Counted from the first letter of the stretch, positions 9,543-19,693 are shown. The stretch is DNA of 64,000 nt from Gallionella sp. (GCA_028710525.1 JAQTTY010000002.1:124001-188000), one strand, 5' to 3'. The notes: generated by a model not told the origin, from the letters alone. Numbers and translations are program-made.

Positions 9543-12344
9543 CTACGATATTTGGTCGCGCAAGGCAGCAATAACGTTGGTGATGGCGGTCGGCTTGTGC
9601 AATATCGGCCAATTCGATGCGTTGCCTACATGCATGAAAGCGGGTGAGGTGTCCCCCGTCATCAGCACGGCAACGATGCTGTTGTTCGATTTCGATTTCA
9701 GTCTCTCTAGGAACTGGATGCCATCCAGCTCTCCGCCCAGCATATAGTCGACGAGGTAATAGTCTGCTAGCCCTATATCTGCTTGTAATAGAGCGTCTTC
9801 TCCATTGTTAAAGAGACGCACCTTACCACCCATGCCCGTTAGTAAATCTAGTAAGGCGCTCCCGACTAATTCATCATCTTCTAGTATCACGAACGCTTTG
9901 CTGTGGACGAACGCTGCCACATCGCTCTCCGCCGTGGCAGCGAAAGATGCATTTCGTGCCGTTGACTCGACAGAACTGTTATCTATGGGTTGGCAGAATC
10001 CGAATACCGAGCCTCGGCCTAGTATCGACCTACAGGACACTTGAGTATCAAGCAAACTGAGCGCACGCTTGGCGATGGAAAGACCCAAGCCTAATCCACT
10101 ACTACGATTGCGTTGTGGATTGTCGATTTGGAAGAACTCGTCAAAGATCTGATCCAGATTCTCCTGTGCTATTCCTATCCCAGTATCCCAAACTTGGAAG
10201 AGCACTTCGTCACCACGTTTTCTTGCGCTGACAAGTATTCCTCCCTGACTGGTGAATTTCATCGCATTGGAAATGAAGTTCATCAACACCGACTTCAATA
10301 GGCCGATGTCGCTATGCACACGCAGTCTTTCCTGGATAGGAAAGTAGAGCTTGAAGCCGATTTTCTTATCAGCCGCAAGCGGTTGTAGGTTCTCTTCCAG
10401 CCAGATGAATAGTTCGGAGATATCTATGGATGTGTACTCGGGCTTGATGATGCCCGCATCGAGTTTGGATATATCCAGCAAGGTGTTGAGTAACTGGTTA
10501 AAGGTGGACATGGCCTGATCCAGACGCTGGATGATCTGCGCTTGGTGCGTGGTAGGCTCCGAGTATCTGAGTGCATCGATGAATAGATTGGCGGCCGCTA
10601 GTGGTTGCCTGAGGTCATGACCTGCTGCGGCAAGGAAGCGCGTCTTGGCTAACTCTTTACGTTTCAGTTCAGTACGCGATGCGTTCAGCTCCGTGATGTT
10701 GCGACCGATGCCCAATACCGAAACGATGTTGCCAGTAGGGTCACGCTCAGCTGTCAATCTGATATGGCTGTCAATTTCCTTGCCATCTTGCCCCTGCCAT
10801 TTGAGTTCTAACTGGCTGTCCTTGCCAGTCAGGAACACCTCATTGATTTGCTCTTCGTAGTTCTGAAAGCTTGGCCCCCCGGGGTATTCAGAAGGCCGTG
10901 TGCCCAACAATGAGCCTGCCCCGCCATATGAAAGCGAATCGAAGGCCGGATTGACATAGGTGCGTATCAGATTCCTGTCGTAACGTGCGATAGTGTCGGG
11001 CGAGTTCTCAATCAAACTGCGAGATTCGTGCTCTCTTGCCGAAAGTGCTGCAGTTCTTTCAGTGACAGTCTGTTCCAGCGTGGCATTGATCTGGTTGATC
11101 TCGGCGATCTTCTGATCGATCGCCTGATTCATCGCAAGAAAGCTTTGGGCAAGATCGCCTAGTTCATCTTCACGTCGTAACTCTTTCTCTAGTACCTTGA
11201 ATTCTGCACTGACCATGCCGGATCGTTTGCCACCAGCGATAGCTTGGAAGATTTGGCTGAGTACAGTGAGCGGTTGAAATATGGTGTTGGCGAAATACCA
11301 AGCGAAGATGAAGACGAGTAGTAGGCTGATGATCGCAATCAGTGCCAAGACGCGCATCATCTCCAATGTATTTTGACGTACGTGGTCTTTGGAGTGCAGG
11401 GCTGAGATGGTACCGACCGATCGCTCATGGTCATATAGCGTGATAAGACTCTGGTAGTAAGCACGCTCCCCAACCTTGATTTCATTGAGTATGGTCGTGC
11501 TGGAGGCGTCCTGTAAGTCGATCTTTTGGGCGCCCTGAAAATTGGGTATCTTGTAGTCAGAGACATCACCAAAACTTAACCCTTGCTGGCTATACAGATT
11601 GATCTGCACATCCGTCAATCGAGAGAGCCGGTCGACAAAACTCTGGTCTAGCAGTTGCAAAGTGACCAGTAACCCAAGCAGTTTCATCTCGCGCTTGCCA
11701 CTATTGGGGTTGAACGTTTCACCCATGATGGGTACAAGGCACTCCAGACCGAGCGTTCCGTTCACATCAACGTAATGCACGCTTTCATGCTGAGGTATCG
11801 CGCCACCAAAATCAAAGCCTAGTTTGTCTAGTTCGGATTTGGTGATGAGGTTGCTGCGGTTGATCTCTTCGTCACTGCTGAGTGTGGCGACCTTGAACGA
11901 GGTTGCAGGTGAATGCTCGACATAACCGACTTGTGCGCTACCCTTATCCGTCAAAGCGAATGAGATCAGTTGACCGTTTGTGTCGTAGATGGCGGTCCTG
12001 CTTAGTTGTGCCACTTTACCTAAGTGGTAGATATCTCTGGCCAATTGTTGGTAGGTTACGAACAGCATCTCTCTATCCATGTTCGAGTGCGCGTATTTGG
12101 ATAGGTACCAGATGGTGGACCCTAGATTCTTCTGGGTCGCCAGTTGGCGTGTAGCTAGTAACTGGTTGCTTATGCGGTCGTTGAGATTGTCTTGAATCAC
12201 TCTGGATGCTTTGTGCAAGAAGGCGTGAGCCTGATCCAGATATTGTTGGTTGATGACCCAAGATACCGCCAGCATGGAAGCTAGCGCGGCCACCATGCTG
12301 ATGGCGGCCATACTCACTAGCAGCTTATTTCTGAGTCGTTTCAT
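9543..12344 (-). CDS. TorS-like membrane hybrid sensor kinase (sensor-HAMP-PAS-HisKA-HATPase-REC)
   Basis: This 933-residue hybrid kinase has transmembrane segments at about 9-31 and 331-352 bracketing a large periplasmic sensor region. A HAMP-like linker, a coiled coil (405-440) and a PAS domain (445-555) follow. The phosphoacceptor is H576 in AAAGHDLRQPLAAAN. ATPase boxes are at about 685-795 (VWDTGIGIA, SSGLGLGLS), and a receiver at 815-930 has acceptor D866. The upstream gene encodes a TorT-like periplasmic protein, so ligand-bound TorT-like protein probably docks on the sensor region as in TorT-TorS. Unlike E. coli TorS it has no Hpt domain, and no response regulator lies beside it. Confidence 0.85.
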   Translation of the reverse strand: MKRLRNKLLVSMAAISMVAALASMLAVSWVINQQYLDQAHAFLHKASRVIQDNLNDRISNQLLATRQLATQKNLGSTIWYLSKYAHSNMDREMLFVTYQQLARDIYHLGKVAQLSRTAIYDTNGQLISFALTDKGSAQVGYVEHSPATSFKVATLSSDEEINRSNLITKSELDKLGFDFGGAIPQHESVHYVDVNGTLGLECLVPIMGETFNPNSGKREMKLLGLLVTLQLLDQSFVDRLSRLTDVQINLYSQQGLSFGDVSDYKIPNFQGAQKIDLQDASSTTILNEIKVGERAYYQSLITLYDHERSVGTISALHSKDHVRQNTLEMMRVLALIAIISLLLVFIFAWYFANTIFQPLTVLSQIFQAIAGGKRSGMVSAEFKVLEKELRREDELGDLAQSFLAMNQAIDQKIAEINQINATLEQTVTERTAALSAREHESRSLIENSPDTIARYDRNLIRTYVNPAFDSLSYGGAGSLLGTRPSEYPGGPSFQNYEEQINEVFLTGKDSQLELKWQGQDGKEIDSHIRLTAERDPTGNIVSVLGIGRNITELNASRTELKRKELAKTRFLAAAGHDLRQPLAAANLFIDALRYSEPTTHQAQIIQRLDQAMSTFNQLLNTLLDISKLDAGIIKPEYTSIDISELFIWLEENLQPLAADKKIGFKLYFPIQERLRVHSDIGLLKSVLMNFISNAMKFTSQGGILVSARKRGDEVLFQVWDTGIGIAQENLDQIFDEFFQIDNPQRNRSSGLGLGLSIAKRALSLLDTQVSCRSILGRGSVFGFCQPIDNSSVESTARNASFAATAESDVAAFVHSKAFVILEDDELVGSALLDLLTGMGGKVRLFNNGEDALLQADIGLADYYLVDYMLGGELDGIQFLERLKSKSNNSIVAVLMTGDTSPAFMHVGNASNWPILHKPTAITNVIAALRDQIS

Positions 12345-12383
12345 GATCGTTCGCAGCGCTTCATGGTTTCTAGATGTGCGAGT

Positions 12384-13553
12384 CTAGTATTTGCCTTTGG
12401 GGCGATAGGATAAAGTGGTTCTATAGTCTTGAGGTGCGGTTGAAATATCATAGTCATAGCTGTCGACATTAGCGCGGTCGACCATGCCGAGCTTGATGAG
12501 TATGGTGTGAGGGCGTTCTTTGATGCGGCCTTCTAGGTAGTCGACTGCGGCATCTATAGTCACTCGAGCTTGATTGACGGCTTTGACATCGGTGGCCGCT
12601 ACGACCTCACCCGCACGTATGTGGTGGATCATCTCTCTGGTCAGCCCGTAAGCGACTATTTTGATCCTTTTATGTAAGCCGGCAGCATGCAGCGGCATGA
12701 TCGCTGCAGGTGCGCAATCGGTACAACCCAAAATGTAGTCTAAGTGTTTGCCATGCTTAACGAGCACTTGCTCGGCCAACTGTGACTGACCTATCAGGTC
12801 ACTATCTCCATAGCGTATATCGACGATATTGACCTTGATGGGGGCATTGCGTGCTGCGATGCGTGTACCTTCGACTTCGCCCATCACCCAGCCTGCATCT
12901 TTTGGGCCGGGGAGTAGCGCGATGTTGATGGATTTCTTGCCGCGCTTCTGGGCATCGCGTATCACCCAATCGGTAGTATCTGTCCCCATCGCTCGCAGCG
13001 AAGAGGTGATCTTGATGGTCAGGTCATCGCTTGTGCTGTCATTTGCCAATTCGAAGACGGGGATGCCAAGTGCGCGAGCTTTTGCAATAGAGGCATTGTT
13101 GCCGGTCTGACTAATAGGGGAGATAACGATGGCATCGTATTTGGCGGCGATGGCTTCATCCATCATGCGTAGCTGGCCGATCAGATCGTTGTAGCCGTCC
13201 GCAGGGAAGATGTCGATGGCGACACCTAAGCGCTTGGCTTCGCTGATCAGTCCGTAGGTGCAGTCCACCCAATACGGGTCTTTGACGTGTGGGAACAGGA
13301 ACGCGATGCGCCAGGGTTTGCTGGCCGGTGCCGCCATCGTGTATGCACCCGCGACCACTTGACCGGTCGCCAGAGCATCATCTGCCGAGCCGTTGTGCTT
13401 GAGCGGCGGAAAGATGGACAGGATAGGGATGGGGGCGAACTTTGCTGCTGGATGGATAGATTCGGCTAAAGCGGGAGGCATGCTGAAAGCACACAGCACG
13501 GCCATCACTAGGATGGCCTTAGAAAAACACTGTCTCAAATTGATCCTATGCAT
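12384..13553 (-). CDS. TorT-like periplasmic sugar-binding-fold protein
   Basis: This 389-residue protein has a signal peptide (cleavage probably after ALA near residue 30) and a type I periplasmic-binding fold. WRIAFLFPHVKDPYW opens the first lobe, followed by YDAIVISPISQTGN and the second-lobe segment LDYILGCTDCAPAAI. The closest family I recognise is TorT, the TMAO-sensing partner of TorS. It lies 39 bases upstream of the hybrid kinase on the same strand, which supports a sensor-pair role rather than transport, as there are no permease or ATPase genes. Its ligand is unknown. Confidence 0.8.
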   Translation of the reverse strand: MHRINLRQCFSKAILVMAVLCAFSMPPALAESIHPAAKFAPIPILSIFPPLKHNGSADDALATGQVVAGAYTMAAPASKPWRIAFLFPHVKDPYWVDCTYGLISEAKRLGVAIDIFPADGYNDLIGQLRMMDEAIAAKYDAIVISPISQTGNNASIAKARALGIPVFELANDSTSDDLTIKITSSLRAMGTDTTDWVIRDAQKRGKKSINIALLPGPKDAGWVMGEVEGTRIAARNAPIKVNIVDIRYGDSDLIGQSQLAEQVLVKHGKHLDYILGCTDCAPAAIMPLHAAGLHKRIKIVAYGLTREMIHHIRAGEVVAATDVKAVNQARVTIDAAVDYLEGRIKERPHTILIKLGMVDRANVDSYDYDISTAPQDYRTTLSYRPKGKY

Positions 13554-13627
13554 TTTTCTCTCGCTTCAGTTCAATGACTACATCACGCCAGCACGAAATC
13601 TATAGCAAACGTGGTCAGTAAAACAGC

Positions 13628-14794
13628 TTAGGCGTAGCAGCGCAGACCTCGAGAGAAGTCTTGTAGTGCGCTGATGCCGCTCTGTTCGGCACGCAGACAC
13701 CAGTCTTCTAGGTCCTTCACTAACTGCTCCTTAGTAGCAGTAGAGCGTTGCCAGATGGCGGCTAACTCTTGGCGCAAGGTGTAGGCGGTTGCTAGCTTGG
13801 AACTGGAACGGATCACACTATCGAGTTGCATACGCTGTTGCTCATCGAGCACGCTCGCATCTAGATGCAGCCATTGTTTGACGCGCTGTACATCCATCTT
13901 GTTAGGGAGCGCGTGTTTGAGTTGCGCGAGCTCTTCGCGGTAGGTTCGTTTGAGAGTGCGCGCATAACGGGTCAGCACCTCATAGCGATTGGTGATCACC
14001 GCTTGTAGGGTGGCAGCATCGCAAACCGTTTTACTTCTATCCATACGTACTAGCGGAGGGAGTTTTTTGGCCTTGGCCAAGCCGAGTGATTGCAGGGTGC
14101 GGATATACATCCAACCGATATCGAACTCATACGGCTTGGTGGAGAGCTTGGCCGAGGTGGCATAGGCATGATGGTTGTTGTGCAACTCTTCGCCACCGAT
14201 GATGATGCCCCAAGGGACGAGGTTAGTCGAAGCATCAGCGCACTGATAGTTGCGATAGCCCCAATAGTGCCCTGCACCGTTGATGATGCCGGCAGCCGTC
14301 ACCGGTATCCACAGCATCTGCACCGCCCACATGGTGATACCTATCGGGCCAAACAACAGTACATCGATGCACAGCATCAGGATGATGCCCCAGGTACTGC
14401 GCTTGGAATAGACGTTGCGTTCTAACCAATCATCGGGTGTGCCATGGCCGTAGCGCGTCAAAGTCTCCTGATTGCGCGATTCTTTTTTGTATAGCTCGTA
14501 GCCCTGCAGTAATACGGTCTTGATGCCCAAGATTTGCGGGCTGTGCGGATCTTCTACGGTCTCGCATTTAGCGTGATGTTTCCGGTGTATGGATGCCCAC
14601 TCCTTAGTCACTTGGCCGGTGGTCAGCCACAACCAGAAACGGAAGAAGTGACTGGGAATGGCATGCAATTCCAACGCACGATGCGCCTGATGACGGTGTA
14701 GAAAGATGGTTACCGAAGCAATAGTGATGTGGGTCAGTGCCAGCGTGACGAGGACGTAACCCCACCACGGCATATCGATTAATCCGCTCAACAT
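13628..14794 (-). CDS. Membrane acyl-CoA (delta-9-type) fatty acid desaturase
   Basis: Desaturases of this family use a di-iron centre to insert a double bond in acyl chains and so tune membrane fluidity. All three histidine boxes are present: H33RHQAH38, H70RKHH74 and H205NNHH209. Two hydrophobic hairpins surround them. After about residue 260 a basic helical tail (KTVCDAATLQAVITNRYEV and on) of about 125 residues is longer than in minimal desaturases. The gene appears monocistronic. The electron donor is not encoded nearby. Confidence 0.92.
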   Translation of the reverse strand: MLSGLIDMPWWGYVLVTLALTHITIASVTIFLHRHQAHRALELHAIPSHFFRFWLWLTTGQVTKEWASIHRKHHAKCETVEDPHSPQILGIKTVLLQGYELYKKESRNQETLTRYGHGTPDDWLERNVYSKRSTWGIILMLCIDVLLFGPIGITMWAVQMLWIPVTAAGIINGAGHYWGYRNYQCADASTNLVPWGIIIGGEELHNNHHAYATSAKLSTKPYEFDIGWMYIRTLQSLGLAKAKKLPPLVRMDRSKTVCDAATLQAVITNRYEVLTRYARTLKRTYREELAQLKHALPNKMDVQRVKQWLHLDASVLDEQQRMQLDSVIRSSSKLATAYTLRQELAAIWQRSTATKEQLVKDLEDWCLRAEQSGISALQDFSRGLRCYA

Positions 14795-14851
14795 GAATAC
14801 TCTCCTCAGATACTGCTAGTCGTTATTATGGGTACTGCTTATTGCTATCTA

Positions 14852-16135
14852 CTACTCTACTGTCTTGCTTGTTACTGCAGCGTTGCTGCGTTCCATCACG
14901 GCGGCAAAGAAGCCGTCGGTGTTATGTAGATGGGGACGTAGTTCCAGATAGTCGCCCATCTCCAGTGCTACCTTCTGTTGTTGCAAGACTACACCCGCTG
15001 GGACTAAAACAAAGTCGGGATTAGCGGCCAAAAAAGCCTGCACGATATTCTGATTCTCTTCCGGCAAGATGCTGCAAGTCGCGTATACCAAGCGTCCGCC
15101 TTTTTTTACCAAGCGGCTCGCGGAAGCGAGAATGGCGCTCTGTTTTTGCTTCAGCTCTTCCAAGCTCTGCGGAGATTGGCGGAATTTCAAATCAGGGTTG
15201 CGGCGCAAAGTGCCTAAGCCGCTGCAAGGTGCATCAACCAGTACACGGTCTATCTTGCCGGACAGGCGTTTCACCTTGAGGTCGTTCTCATGGGCAATCA
15301 GCATGGGCTGGATGTTGCTTGCACCTGAGCGCTTCAAACGCGGCTTGAGATTGGCCAGACGTTTTTCCGACACATCCATTGCATACAAGCGTCCTTGCGA
15401 ATTCATCACAGCAGAGAGCATCAGCGTCTTGCCGCCTGCACCGGCGCAGAAATCCACCACCATGTCGCTACGCTTGGGTGCCAGCAACAGTCCGAGTAAT
15501 TGGCTGCCTTCGTCTTGTACCTCGACCTTGCCTTCGGTGAATAAGTCGTCTTTATTGAGTGGGATCTTTTCTTTGAGGCGTATGCCCACTGGTGAGTATG
15601 GCGTGAGAGACGCCTCTATCTTCTGCTCTTGTAGTTTTTGCAAGACTTCGTCACGTTTGGCGAGCAAGGTGTTGACGCGGATGTCTAGCGGCGCGCCTTG
15701 TTGCATGGAGCGGCCTATGGTGAGAATGTCTTCGTCGCTATAACTGACGCGCATCTTTTCCACCAGCCATTCAGGTAGTTCGGCTTGTACGGACAAGGGC
15801 AGGGTGTCCAGCTGTACACCTTTCACCGTGGCCAGCCAGTCTTTCTCATCGCGTTGCAACACCGGCTCGATCTCGCGCAGGTTGTAACCACCGAAACGCA
15901 CCAGATAGGCGAGCGCCATACGGCGCGGAGTGGCTTTGTCCACACAGGTATGCTCCAGCAGCAAACGATGGCGCAAGGTGCCGAACACGGTCTCGGCGAC
16001 GAAGGCGCGTTCATTGGATCCTATGCGTTCTTGCTGGAAGAAGTAGCGCAGGGTGGTGTCGGCTGGGTGCTCCAGCGGCAAAATGCCGCGTAAAGCCAGT
16101 ATGGCAAGGTCTAATCGGTATTGGGTGATAAGCAT
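14852..16135 (-). CDS. rsmB: 16S rRNA (cytosine-967-C5)-methyltransferase
   Basis: RsmB methylates C967 of 16S rRNA. The 427 residues cover an N-terminal NusB-like RNA-binding part (1-150) and a Rossmann SAM domain. Motif I is VVDFCAGAGGKTLML. The motif IV cysteine lies in VDAPCSGLGTLRRNP, and the catalytic cysteine in VYATCSILPEEN. Often the gene follows fmt. Here it follows a DUF3108 protein by 65 bases and may be co-transcribed with purM-purN. Confidence 0.95.
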   Translation of the reverse strand: MLITQYRLDLAILALRGILPLEHPADTTLRYFFQQERIGSNERAFVAETVFGTLRHRLLLEHTCVDKATPRRMALAYLVRFGGYNLREIEPVLQRDEKDWLATVKGVQLDTLPLSVQAELPEWLVEKMRVSYSDEDILTIGRSMQQGAPLDIRVNTLLAKRDEVLQKLQEQKIEASLTPYSPVGIRLKEKIPLNKDDLFTEGKVEVQDEGSQLLGLLLAPKRSDMVVDFCAGAGGKTLMLSAVMNSQGRLYAMDVSEKRLANLKPRLKRSGASNIQPMLIAHENDLKVKRLSGKIDRVLVDAPCSGLGTLRRNPDLKFRQSPQSLEELKQKQSAILASASRLVKKGGRLVYATCSILPEENQNIVQAFLAANPDFVLVPAGVVLQQQKVALEMGDYLELRPHLHNTDGFFAAVMERSNAAVTSKTVE

Positions 16136-16200
16136 GATGTGGCAGTGATGGATACAGACGTGCAGTTTAACAGGCCGAGGCTATACAGTGGTGCGCTCTA

Positions 16201-17217
16201 TCAATCGGCGACTCTTATGTCTGAAATCAACATCAGGCCAGCGACGCTGCCATCGCGCTCCAGCTGGGTGATTTTGATGGGCAGTAAGCGATATTCCACT
16301 GCTAGCCAGATATTCAGTCCCTCTTCGTTGGGAGCGTGCACTTTGCGCATAGGGATGGCGCGCAGCTTGCCCATAGGGGTATCTATGAGCTCTTCCTCGC
16401 CGACCTCTATCTGGTAGTGCTCCAATTTCTTGCCGTTGCTGATAGGGATGGAGAGCGGGTTGCCACTCCATTGCAATTGCGAAAGCTGGTACATGAAGCT
16501 GACGATGTCCTGACTGGTTTTGGGCAGCGCGGCACTGTTGCCAGCCGAGAAGTGCAAGGTGTTCGCTGCCCAGTCGAAGTTTGCCACATGGGTATCCGTG
16601 CCATCCGAGGTGATCTTGTCTTCGACAAATTTAGAGGGCTGCAGACCGTAGGGAGTGAGTATCCCCGTGCTGGTCTGCACCATTTCGAAACGCTTTAGCA
16701 AACGTACCATGCCAGTAGTAGTTGCACTGGTGCGTATGGTGTAGTGCTGCTGATCATCTATGTCTAAGCGATGTTGCGCCTCGCCGATGGCGAAACTGGT
16801 GCCGGATTTGTAAACCGAGAAGGTCAGTTGCGCATGTTTTGGCAAGGGGTGCGCACTAGGCGGAGGAAGCTCGTCAGGCGCTGCTACAGGCTGAACTTCT
16901 TCGGGGGTGGCTTCCGCGACACTGGGCTCGGGCGCCTGAGGGGCAGGTGACTCTTCCACACTGGGTTCTGCTGGTGGTGTTGGCAGCGTTTCGGCTGCTT
17001 TGGGTTTTGGCCTAGGTTTGGGAGTAGCAGGTCGTTTGGGTACGGCGACTGGTACGAGCTTAGGTAGGTCTTCCAACTTGGCTTGCAAAGGCGGCAAGGG
17101 TATCTCAGTCGGTGCCAGTTCTATCATGGGCGTAAACAACAATGCCAGATGGATCAGGACAGACAGCAGGATGGCCAGCATGATGCTGGTGAATTGAGAC
17201 TTGCTCAGCTTGATCAC
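16201..17217 (-). CDS. DUF3108 protein with TonB-like membrane anchor and Pro-rich linker
   Basis: This 338-residue protein starts from GTG at 17215-17217, in a GTGA overlap with the upstream gene. The longer open frame upstream is an artefact of that overlap. It has one N-terminal membrane segment (IMLAILLSVLIHLALLF) and a TonB-like region of proline, lysine and glutamate (about 35-120). A DUF3108 beta-rich domain (about 130-335) ends GSVAGLMLISDIRVAD. It is probably anchored in the inner membrane with the domain in the periplasm. Function is unknown. The tandem DUF3108 pair with purN is a recurring arrangement in beta-proteobacteria as far as I recall. Confidence 0.8.
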   Translation of the reverse strand: MIKLSKSQFTSIMLAILLSVLIHLALLFTPMIELAPTEIPLPPLQAKLEDLPKLVPVAVPKRPATPKPRPKPKAAETLPTPPAEPSVEESPAPQAPEPSVAEATPEEVQPVAAPDELPPPSAHPLPKHAQLTFSVYKSGTSFAIGEAQHRLDIDDQQHYTIRTSATTTGMVRLLKRFEMVQTSTGILTPYGLQPSKFVEDKITSDGTDTHVANFDWAANTLHFSAGNSAALPKTSQDIVSFMYQLSQLQWSGNPLSIPISNGKKLEHYQIEVGEEELIDTPMGKLRAIPMRKVHAPNEEGLNIWLAVEYRLLPIKITQLERDGSVAGLMLISDIRVAD

Positions 17218-17927
17218 GGTTGAACTTCTAGTTTGCGCAACTCTTGGGTCAGCTGGCCGCCTTCCGGTTCGGTGATGACCACCTTGCAGGGAATGTGATG
17301 GCGCGACTTGGCTAGCCATACTTGGGTGCGGGTCTCGCCCGGTTTGGCCTGACTGTCCAGATAGAGTGTCTCGAAACTACCGGCAGAGGAATAGAAAGGT
17401 CTACCTGCGGCGATCGCGTAATGGTAAATATCCAACTTGCTGCCGTTGGTCATGTGGAAATCTAGGCTGCTGGCCGCTTTCAGGTCGAGGAACATGAACT
17501 GGTACATCGCGCTCAGTCTGTCCTGCGTGTCATCGGGCATGTCCAGTTTAGTTTTTACTCCGCTACGACTGAGGCTGAGTTTGTGCTCGCTCCATAAGAA
17601 CTTTGCTACGCTATCCTTGTCGGCACTGCCTTCTTGGCGATAGCTGAAGCTGAGTGGCTTAAGGCCGCTACTGGTAATCTCGCCTTCACTGTAGATGTAG
17701 ATCTTGCCGGGGCGAAAGATGGCCAGTATTCCCAAGGGACGGGCGATGCTGGCCAGCGAGTAGTGGCCTGCGCTAGCGGTATACACCTCGTCTATCTCCG
17801 CCAACCCTATGCCGCCTTTGCTCACCACATACACGGCGTGCACCCTGCTGGGCGCTGGCACGAAGGTCTCAGCATAGGCCGTCAGGCTGAGCAGCATCAG
17901 TACTAAGGCAGGCAATAGTCTGGACAT
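17214..17927 (-). CDS. Secreted DUF3108 protein
   Basis: This 237-residue protein has a clear signal peptide (MSRLLPALVLMLLSLTAYA, cleavage before ETF) and one DUF3108 domain (YVVSKGGIGLAEIDEVYTAS to the end). I chose the ATG at 17925-17927, because the 84 codons of open frame upstream overlap purN and look like shadow sequence. The domain is paralogous to that of the next gene, and the two are coupled by a GTGA overlap. Role unknown, periplasmic by inference. Confidence 0.82.
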   Translation of the reverse strand: MSRLLPALVLMLLSLTAYAETFVPAPSRVHAVYVVSKGGIGLAEIDEVYTASAGHYSLASIARPLGILAIFRPGKIYIYSEGEITSSGLKPLSFSYRQEGSADKDSVAKFLWSEHKLSLSRSGVKTKLDMPDDTQDRLSAMYQFMFLDLKAASSLDFHMTNGSKLDIYHYAIAAGRPFYSSAGSFETLYLDSQAKPGETRTQVWLAKSRHHIPCKVVITEPEGGQLTQELRKLEVQP

Positions 17928-17929
17928 AA

Positions 17930-18568
17930 TCACTCCAGCCCCGGCGAGATTAGGGCATAGCCCGCTTGCTTGGGGAAGCGGTAGCGGACCTTGCCGTCCT
18001 GCCCCAGCTCGATCTGATCCTGACATAGCCAGCGCACGGCCTGTGGATAGATGCGGTGTTCCTGATAGAGCAGGCGGTCGGCCAAGGTCTTCTCGGTATC
18101 GTCCTGCAACACTGGTATCGCCGCTTGGATGATGATGGGGCCGTGATCCAAATCGGGCGTCACGAAATGTACTGTGCAACCGTGTATCTTCACGCCGTCT
18201 TCTAATACCCGCGCATGGGTGTGTACGCCGGGGTAGGAAGGTAGCAGGGAAGGGTGAATGTTGATGAGTCTGCCATGATAGCGATTGACGAAACCCGCTG
18301 TGAGTATGCGCATGAAGCCAGCCAGAACCACAACATCGGGATGATAGACATCTATGGTTTTGGCCAGCGCCGCATCGAAGCTCTCGCGGTCGGCAAAATC
18401 TTTGTGCGCGACCACGGCAGTCGCAACCCCATGCTCACTCGCGATACGCAAGCCTTCTGCATCCGCACGATTGCTGATCACCGCCGCGATCTGGCAGGGG
18501 AGTTTGGCAGTGAGCAAGGTCTCCATATTGCTGCCGCGACCGGAGATGAGGATGACGATACGTTTCAT
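17930..18568 (-). CDS. purN: Phosphoribosylglycinamide formyltransferase
   Basis: PurN transfers a formyl group from 10-formyl-THF to GAR in purine synthesis. The 212 residues begin MKRIVILISGRGSNMETLL. The catalytic region is present as FMRILTAGFVNRYHGRLINIHPSLLPSYPG (shown in two functional parts: the formyl-binding loop, then catalytic N-I-HPSLLP), followed by HFVTPDLDHGPII with the conserved aspartate. purM lies upstream on the same strand. Confidence 0.96.
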   Translation of the reverse strand: MKRIVILISGRGSNMETLLTAKLPCQIAAVISNRADAEGLRIASEHGVATAVVAHKDFADRESFDAALAKTIDVYHPDVVVLAGFMRILTAGFVNRYHGRLINIHPSLLPSYPGVHTHARVLEDGVKIHGCTVHFVTPDLDHGPIIIQAAIPVLQDDTEKTLADRLLYQEHRIYPQAVRWLCQDQIELGQDGKVRYRFPKQAGYALISPGLE

Positions 18569-18586
18569 GTCTTGTGTTTGAGAATG

Positions 18587-18633
18587 GGGGAGTGGTGTGG
18601 CTATGCCTCAGTGTTTACCACTGACCACTCTCC
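18587..18633. repeat. Inverted repeat between purM and purN
   Basis: GGGGAGTGGT (18587-18596) pairs with ACCACTCTCC (18624-18633), with one G-T pair and a 27-base loop. It lies in the 81-base gap of the purM-purN operon, where a hairpin could attenuate or process the transcript. No other copy was seen in the window. Confidence 0.45.
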
Positions 18634-18649
18634 GCCTACAACGTTCCGA

Positions 18650-19693
18650 TTATTTGACTTGGGTCTGATGTTCTTCGCCATTGCGAGCGCGGATCACGCC
18701 GATCGCCTTGACGTTCTCGCCAGCTGCATTGAGTTGAGCAATCGCTGCCGCAGCGTCTTCTTTGGCGACGATGATGACCATGCCGATACCGCAGTTGAAG
18801 GTGCGGTACATCTCTTGTTCAGCGACATTGCCTTGTTCGCGCAACCAGTGGAACAGCTTGGGCATCTGCCAAGCTTTGCTGTCGATGTCGGCCACCACGT
18901 TAGCGGGCAATACCCGCGGCACGTTCTCGGTGATACCGCCGCCGGTGATGTGTGCCATACCTTTGATGGTCATGCTCTGCATCAGCGCCAGCAAGGGCTT
19001 AACGTAGATACGGGTCGGCGCCATGACGACTTCGCTCAGGGTGCGTGCGCCGTCGAACTTAGCGCTCAGGTCAGGTTTGCTGCGCTCTATGATTTTGCGC
19101 ACCAAGGAGTAACCGTTTGAGTGCGCGCCATTGGAAGCCATGCCCAATACCACGTCGCCAGCGCAGATTTTGTCGCCGGTGATGATGTTGGCTTTTTCCA
19201 CTACGCCTACTGCAAATCCAGCCAGATCGTATTCGCCTACCGGATACATGCCGGGCATTTCGGCAGTTTCGCCACCGATCAGTGCGCAACCTGCTTGTTC
19301 ACAGCCGGACGCGATGCCTTTGATGACTTCGGTCGCGGCGGGTACGTTGAGCTTGCCGCAAGCAAAATAATCGAGGAAGAACAAGGGCTCAGCGCCTTGT
19401 ACCAAGATGTCATTGACGCTCATGCCCACCAGATCGATGCCCACGGTGTCATGAATATTCAGTTCGAAAGCCAGTTTCAGCTTGGTGCCTACACCATCGG
19501 TGCCGGAAACCAAGACGGGTTCTTTGTACTTCTTAGAGATCTCCACCAGACCACCGAAACCGCCTATGCCGCTCAATACTTCTGGGCGCATGGTGCGCTT
19601 GGCATAAGGCTTGATGTTCTCGACCAGTTGGTCACCTGCGTCGATGTCGACACCGGCATCACGGTAGGAAAGGCTAGTGTTGGTGGTATTCAA
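18650..19693 (-). CDS. purM: Phosphoribosylformylglycinamidine cyclo-ligase (AIR synthetase)
   Basis: PurM closes the imidazole ring of AIR using ATP. The family core begins [19 protein letters not shown] and includes [33 protein letters not shown] and the late [10 protein letters not shown]. The most likely start is the TTG at 19691-19693, eight codons before the conserved SYRDAGV, giving 347 residues. The only in-frame ATG (19798) would add 35 residues unlike PurM and would overlap the divergent AI-2E gene. The ribosome site before the TTG is weak, so the start stays tentative. Confidence 0.94.
   Translation of the reverse strand: MNTTNTSLSYRDAGVDIDAGDQLVENIKPYAKRTMRPEVLSGIGGFGGLVEISKKYKEPVLVSGTDGVGTKLKLAFELNIHDTVGIDLVGMSVNDILVQGAEPLFFLDYFACGKLNVPAATEVIKGIASGCEQAGCALIGGETAEMPGMYPVGEYDLAGFAVGVVEKANIITGDKICAGDVVLGMASNGAHSNGYSLVRKIIERSKPDLSAKFDGARTLSEVVMAPTRIYVKPLLALMQSMTIKGMAHITGGGITENVPRVLPANVVADIDSKAWQMPKLFHWLREQGNVAEQEMYRTFNCGIGMVIIVAKEDAAAAIAQLNAAGENVKAIGVIRARNGEEHQTQVK

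Noticed and set aside
12384..13553. Substrate-binding protein of a sugar ABC importer
   Set aside because: No permease or ATPase genes are adjacent, and the coupled gene is a TorS-like kinase.
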